Positions 34,365 to 36,095 of a stretch of DNA of 36,095 bases are shown piece after piece. This stretch comes from Nitrospira_D sp019636945 (GTDB lineage: Bacteria; Nitrospirota; Nitrospiria; Nitrospirales; Nitrospiraceae), in the NCBI RefSeq assembly GCF_047338595.1, contig NZ_JBLFBO010000028.1, positions 1 through 36,095 of the forward strand, written 5' to 3'. Position 1 is the stretch's first letter, and each line of letters starts with the position of its first letter. Under the pieces are notes generated by a model. It was not told where the DNA came from. It saw only the letters and a list, made by a program, of their open reading frames with translations, and did not search any database. Made by a program: the position numbers and the translations under genes.

Positions 34365-34563
34365 CAATGTGCCGTTTCAGGTTTCGAGTTTTATGTTTGA
34401 TGTGAACTTGGCCGTGACGCATCAAACGGCCAACTGGAAGCCTGCGGTCGGAAGTTAGAGCAGAGGGCCAGTGCCAAATTGCAAGCTTTTGGTTTTGGGA
34501 ATTATTTTTGGTTTCGAGTTTTCTGAACACTTGAAATATGGAACCTGAAACTCGGAAGTTTGA
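34365..34563. repeat. GTTTCAAG-family palindromic repeat, copy upstream of regulator
   Basis: Contains CCGTTTCAGGTTTCGAGTTT near 34372-34391 and GGTTTCGAGTTTTCTGAACA followed by TGGAACCTGAAACTCGG near 34510-34556. The two latter arms can pair as an imperfect hairpin. It ends about 100 bases before the response-regulator start. Confidence 0.55.
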
Positions 34564-34664
34564 ACCGTTGCTGTACAACCATCAGAACTGCTGCTCGGGC
34601 TAGCCCGAGGAACGTGCGTATCGGAACTCGCAATCGCCACCGACCATGGAGAAGCGTTGTCGTC

Positions 34665-35345
34665 ATGAGCACCACCGTTCCACTACTGACCATTGCCATT
34701 ATTAGCCGCCATCACCTCGCGTGGTTGGGATTGCAGAAAATTTTTGAGAGTTGCGCGACTCGCCGCTTCGTCGTTCAACAGTACCAGCGCATCACACCCG
34801 ATCTGCGTCTCCCGGAGGTCCACCCGGACGTCTTCATCCTAGATATGGAGACCGAACGAGACAGCGTGGGATCGCTCAGATGGATCAGGAAATCCGCTCC
34901 GACGAGCAAAATCCTCTTGTTGAGCGGATTTGAAGATAGGGACCGTATGCACGAAGCTTTTGACTGCGGCGTGGATGGCGTGTTGCTGAAGATTCAACCG
35001 CCGGAAGTTGTGTTGGCCTTGATTGACACGCTCTACCCCCCTGTTTCTGACCACACCCACCGCGCACAGAATGTCGTGGGCATCACGAGTCTGAGGCAGG
35101 CTCTCACTTTGGGCCCCCTGGTCGAAAAGGAATACGCGACCTGGCCTGATGGCCTCACAGCCCGAGAACGAGAGATCATCAAGTTGCTCCGCCAAGGTCT
35201 TTCTAATAAGGACATTGCTCACACCCTCTCTATCTCCGACAGTACGGTCCGTCATCATTTGACGAACATTTTCGACAAGGTCGGTGTGCCGAATCGACAG
35301 AAACTCCTCGTCCACGCCCAGACGATTCATTCGGTTCTCGACTGA
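34665..35345 (+). CDS. LuxR/NarL-type response regulator with atypical receiver
   Basis: A 226-residue protein. The receiver-like domain (1-125) keeps the phospho-acceptor-like Asp60 (DVFILDMET), Ser87 and Lys109 (GVLLKIQPPE). The acidic pair after beta-1 is missing: it reads ISRHHL where the family has VDDHPL (Ser14-Arg15). The C-terminal LuxR helix-turn-helix is canonical (LTAREREIIKLLRQGLSNKD, TVRHHLTNIFDKVGV). Loss of the pair usually abolishes Mg-dependent phosphorylation, so it may act independently of a kinase. The start ATG at 34665 has only GGAG about 13 bases upstream; the frame is open to 34560. It is transcribed away from the operon and may regulate it (inference). Confidence 0.85.
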   Translation: MSTTVPLLTIAIISRHHLAWLGLQKIFESCATRRFVVQQYQRITPDLRLPEVHPDVFILDMETERDSVGSLRWIRKSAPTSKILLLSGFEDRDRMHEAFDCGVDGVLLKIQPPEVVLALIDTLYPPVSDHTHRAQNVVGITSLRQALTLGPLVEKEYATWPDGLTAREREIIKLLRQGLSNKDIAHTLSISDSTVRHHLTNIFDKVGVPNRQKLLVHAQTIHSVLD

Positions 35346-35375
35346 CCGACAGAACCCACGACGGCTCTACTACGA

Positions 35376-35690
35376 TAGTTTTGAGTTTCGAGTTTCGTGT
35401 TTAAGGTTATCCGAAAACGTGGAACCTGAAACTGCGCATGAAACGTTAGTTGTCTTTCAATTTAACTTATGACGCGCGAGCGTATCGAACGGTGAAGCAC
35501 CCTACGGCCGCGGAACCTCATGCGTGACGCGTATCTCGCGTAGAAGTTTCGGGTTTCGAGTAGCGAGTGGCAGGTATGGAGTGTCTGGTTTCATGTTTCA
35601 AATTTGTAGTTTCAAGTTTTCGGACAACCTGAAACGTGGAACATGAAACTTGAAACTCATCTCGGAACCTGACACTCTTCCTGAAAACTG
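35376..35690. repeat. GTTTCAAG-family palindromic repeats, two or more units
   Basis: A first unit near 35376-35445 reads GAGTTTCGAGTTTCGTGTTT, a loop with ATCCGAAAACG, then TGGAACCTGAAACT. A second has GTTTCAAGTTT (35609-35619) facing AAACTTGAAAC (35646-35656), a perfect 11-bp pair, and outside it GTTTCATGTT (35588-35597) facing AACATGAAAC (35640-35649). The shared core is TTCGGACAACCTGAAACGTG. Non-coding, between the regulator and tRNA-Phe. Confidence 0.6.
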
Positions 35691-35880
35691 TCACCAACAT
35701 TCTTGCTCAGGGTGTTGACCACGAGATGGATCAGCAGTTACACGATCCTCTGCTTTTTAAGTCTTCCCGACGCATAAAAAGTGTAGAAGTCGGACATGCG
35801 ACCTTGGTAAGATGCAGCTGCTCAACGGTTCCTTACGTGGCAGTTGATCCTTCCCCATCGCAGGACCGTATCTGTATTGT

Positions 35881-35956
35881 GCCGAGGTAGCTCAGTTGGC
35901 AGAGCACAGCCCTGAAAAGGCTGGTGTCGACAGTTCGATTCTGTCCCTCGGCACCA
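35881..35956 (+). tRNA. tRNA-Phe (GAA), CCA encoded
   Basis: A 76-base cloverleaf. The acceptor stem GCCGAGG pairs with CCTCGGC, followed by A and CCA. The D-arm is GCTCAGTTGGCAGAGC. The anticodon stem CAGCC/GGCTG encloses the loop CTGAAAA, giving anticodon GAA. The T-arm is ACAGTTCGATTCTGT. All are canonical. It borders an integrase-like tail, so its 3' end is a candidate attachment site. Confidence 0.95.
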
Positions 35957-36095
35957 CATTTCGCATAGTTAGAGGATTCACGTTTTGAACAACTGGCACC
36001 CAAGTGGCAGTAACTGGCACCTGAACGTCGTTTTCCCCGTTTAGAACCGCCTTCGTAAACGCTTCCAGCCTGGTCACGGCATCCCGCAATCGCGC
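35892..36095 (-). CDS. Probable integrase C-terminus, cut by window edge
   Basis: A minus-strand frame runs in from the right edge (ARLRDAVTRLEAFTKAVLNG, then VQVPVTATWVPVVQN) and continues through the antisense of the tRNA-Phe 3' half before stopping at 35892. Tails such as RL..L..G..PV.AT next to a tRNA, overlapping it antisense, resemble the ends of tRNA-targeting tyrosine recombinases. No catalytic residues are in view, so the call is tentative. The part inside the tRNA is translation of antisense tRNA sequence, not a conserved domain. Confidence 0.45.
   Translation of the reverse strand, partial: ARLRDAVTRLEAFTKAVLNGENDVQVPVTATWVPVVQNVNPLTMRNVVPRDRIELSTPAFSGLCSAN

Noticed and set aside
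34116..34400. 94-codon plus-strand frame
   Set aside because: Ends in repeat sequence, has no family resemblance and no convincing ribosome site.
34465..34490. Sigma54-like TGGCAC motif on the minus strand
   Set aside because: The GC element is two bases too far from the GG element and no gene starts correctly downstream.

Overview
The window is one long exopolysaccharide/O-antigen type gene cluster. It reads almost entirely on the minus strand, from about 33.3 kb down to 1.3 kb. Its right flank (33.3-36.1 kb) holds repeat-rich intergenic DNA, a plus-strand LuxR-type response regulator, a tRNA-Phe gene and the tail of what looks like an integrase. I recognise no species-specific gene. The ~120-bp element with GGATGCTGAAAAAG ends at 33.84-33.97 kb and the GTTTCAAG-type intergenic palindromes fit my memory of Nitrospira (Nitrospirota) genomes. 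That is an inference of moderate confidence at best. The base composition looks moderate, and the glycosyltransferase half seems AT-richer than the nucleotide-sugar half (judged by eye).

Layout in order of transcription, right to left. (1) Head and export machine: a NusG/RfaH/UpxY-type antiterminator (32730-33314), a lone IS3-type OrfA, a Wza-type export lipoprotein, an outer-membrane beta-barrel and a Wzz/Wzc-type co-polymerase with a C-terminal BY-kinase-like domain. (2) Nucleotide-sugar genes: hexapeptide acyltransferase, DegT aminotransferase, NAD-dependent epimerase, [intact IS5-type element], RfbC-type 3,5-epimerase, a homoserine-dehydrogenase-like/SAF oxidoreductase, an RmlD-like reductase broken by one in-frame TGA, a glucose-1-phosphate cytidylyltransferase-like enzyme, a PIG-L deacetylase and a protein with two copies of a four-cysteine domain that I cannot assign. 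(3) [IS481 element], then assembly genes: flippase, GT2, [IS110 relic], GT4, NodB deacetylase, GT2, [deleted IS5-type copy], AsnB-type amidotransferase, GT2, a second NodB-like deacetylase, [IS630 element], a Wzy/ligase-like polymerase and a glycosyltransferase-like/methyltransferase fusion, followed by a degenerate IS5-type element.

How the parts should work together (inference from family knowledge): the nucleotide-sugar enzymes make one or more unusual, possibly CDP-linked and amino/acylated sugars. The GT2/GT4 enzymes build a lipid-linked repeat unit, the flippase and polymerase handle it in a Wzx/Wzy manner, the Wzc-like and Wza-like proteins and the barrel export it, and three deacetylases, an amidotransferase and a methyltransferase decorate it. 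The antiterminator at the head would help RNA polymerase cross the very long operon.

The main oddities are the mobile elements sitting almost exactly at gene borders between modules, the tandem four-cysteine protein in the sugar module, the nonsense-interrupted reductase that has also lost its catalytic Tyr/Lys, a receiver domain lacking its acidic pair, and the palindromic intergenic repeats. No CRISPR array, rRNA or phage structural genes were seen.
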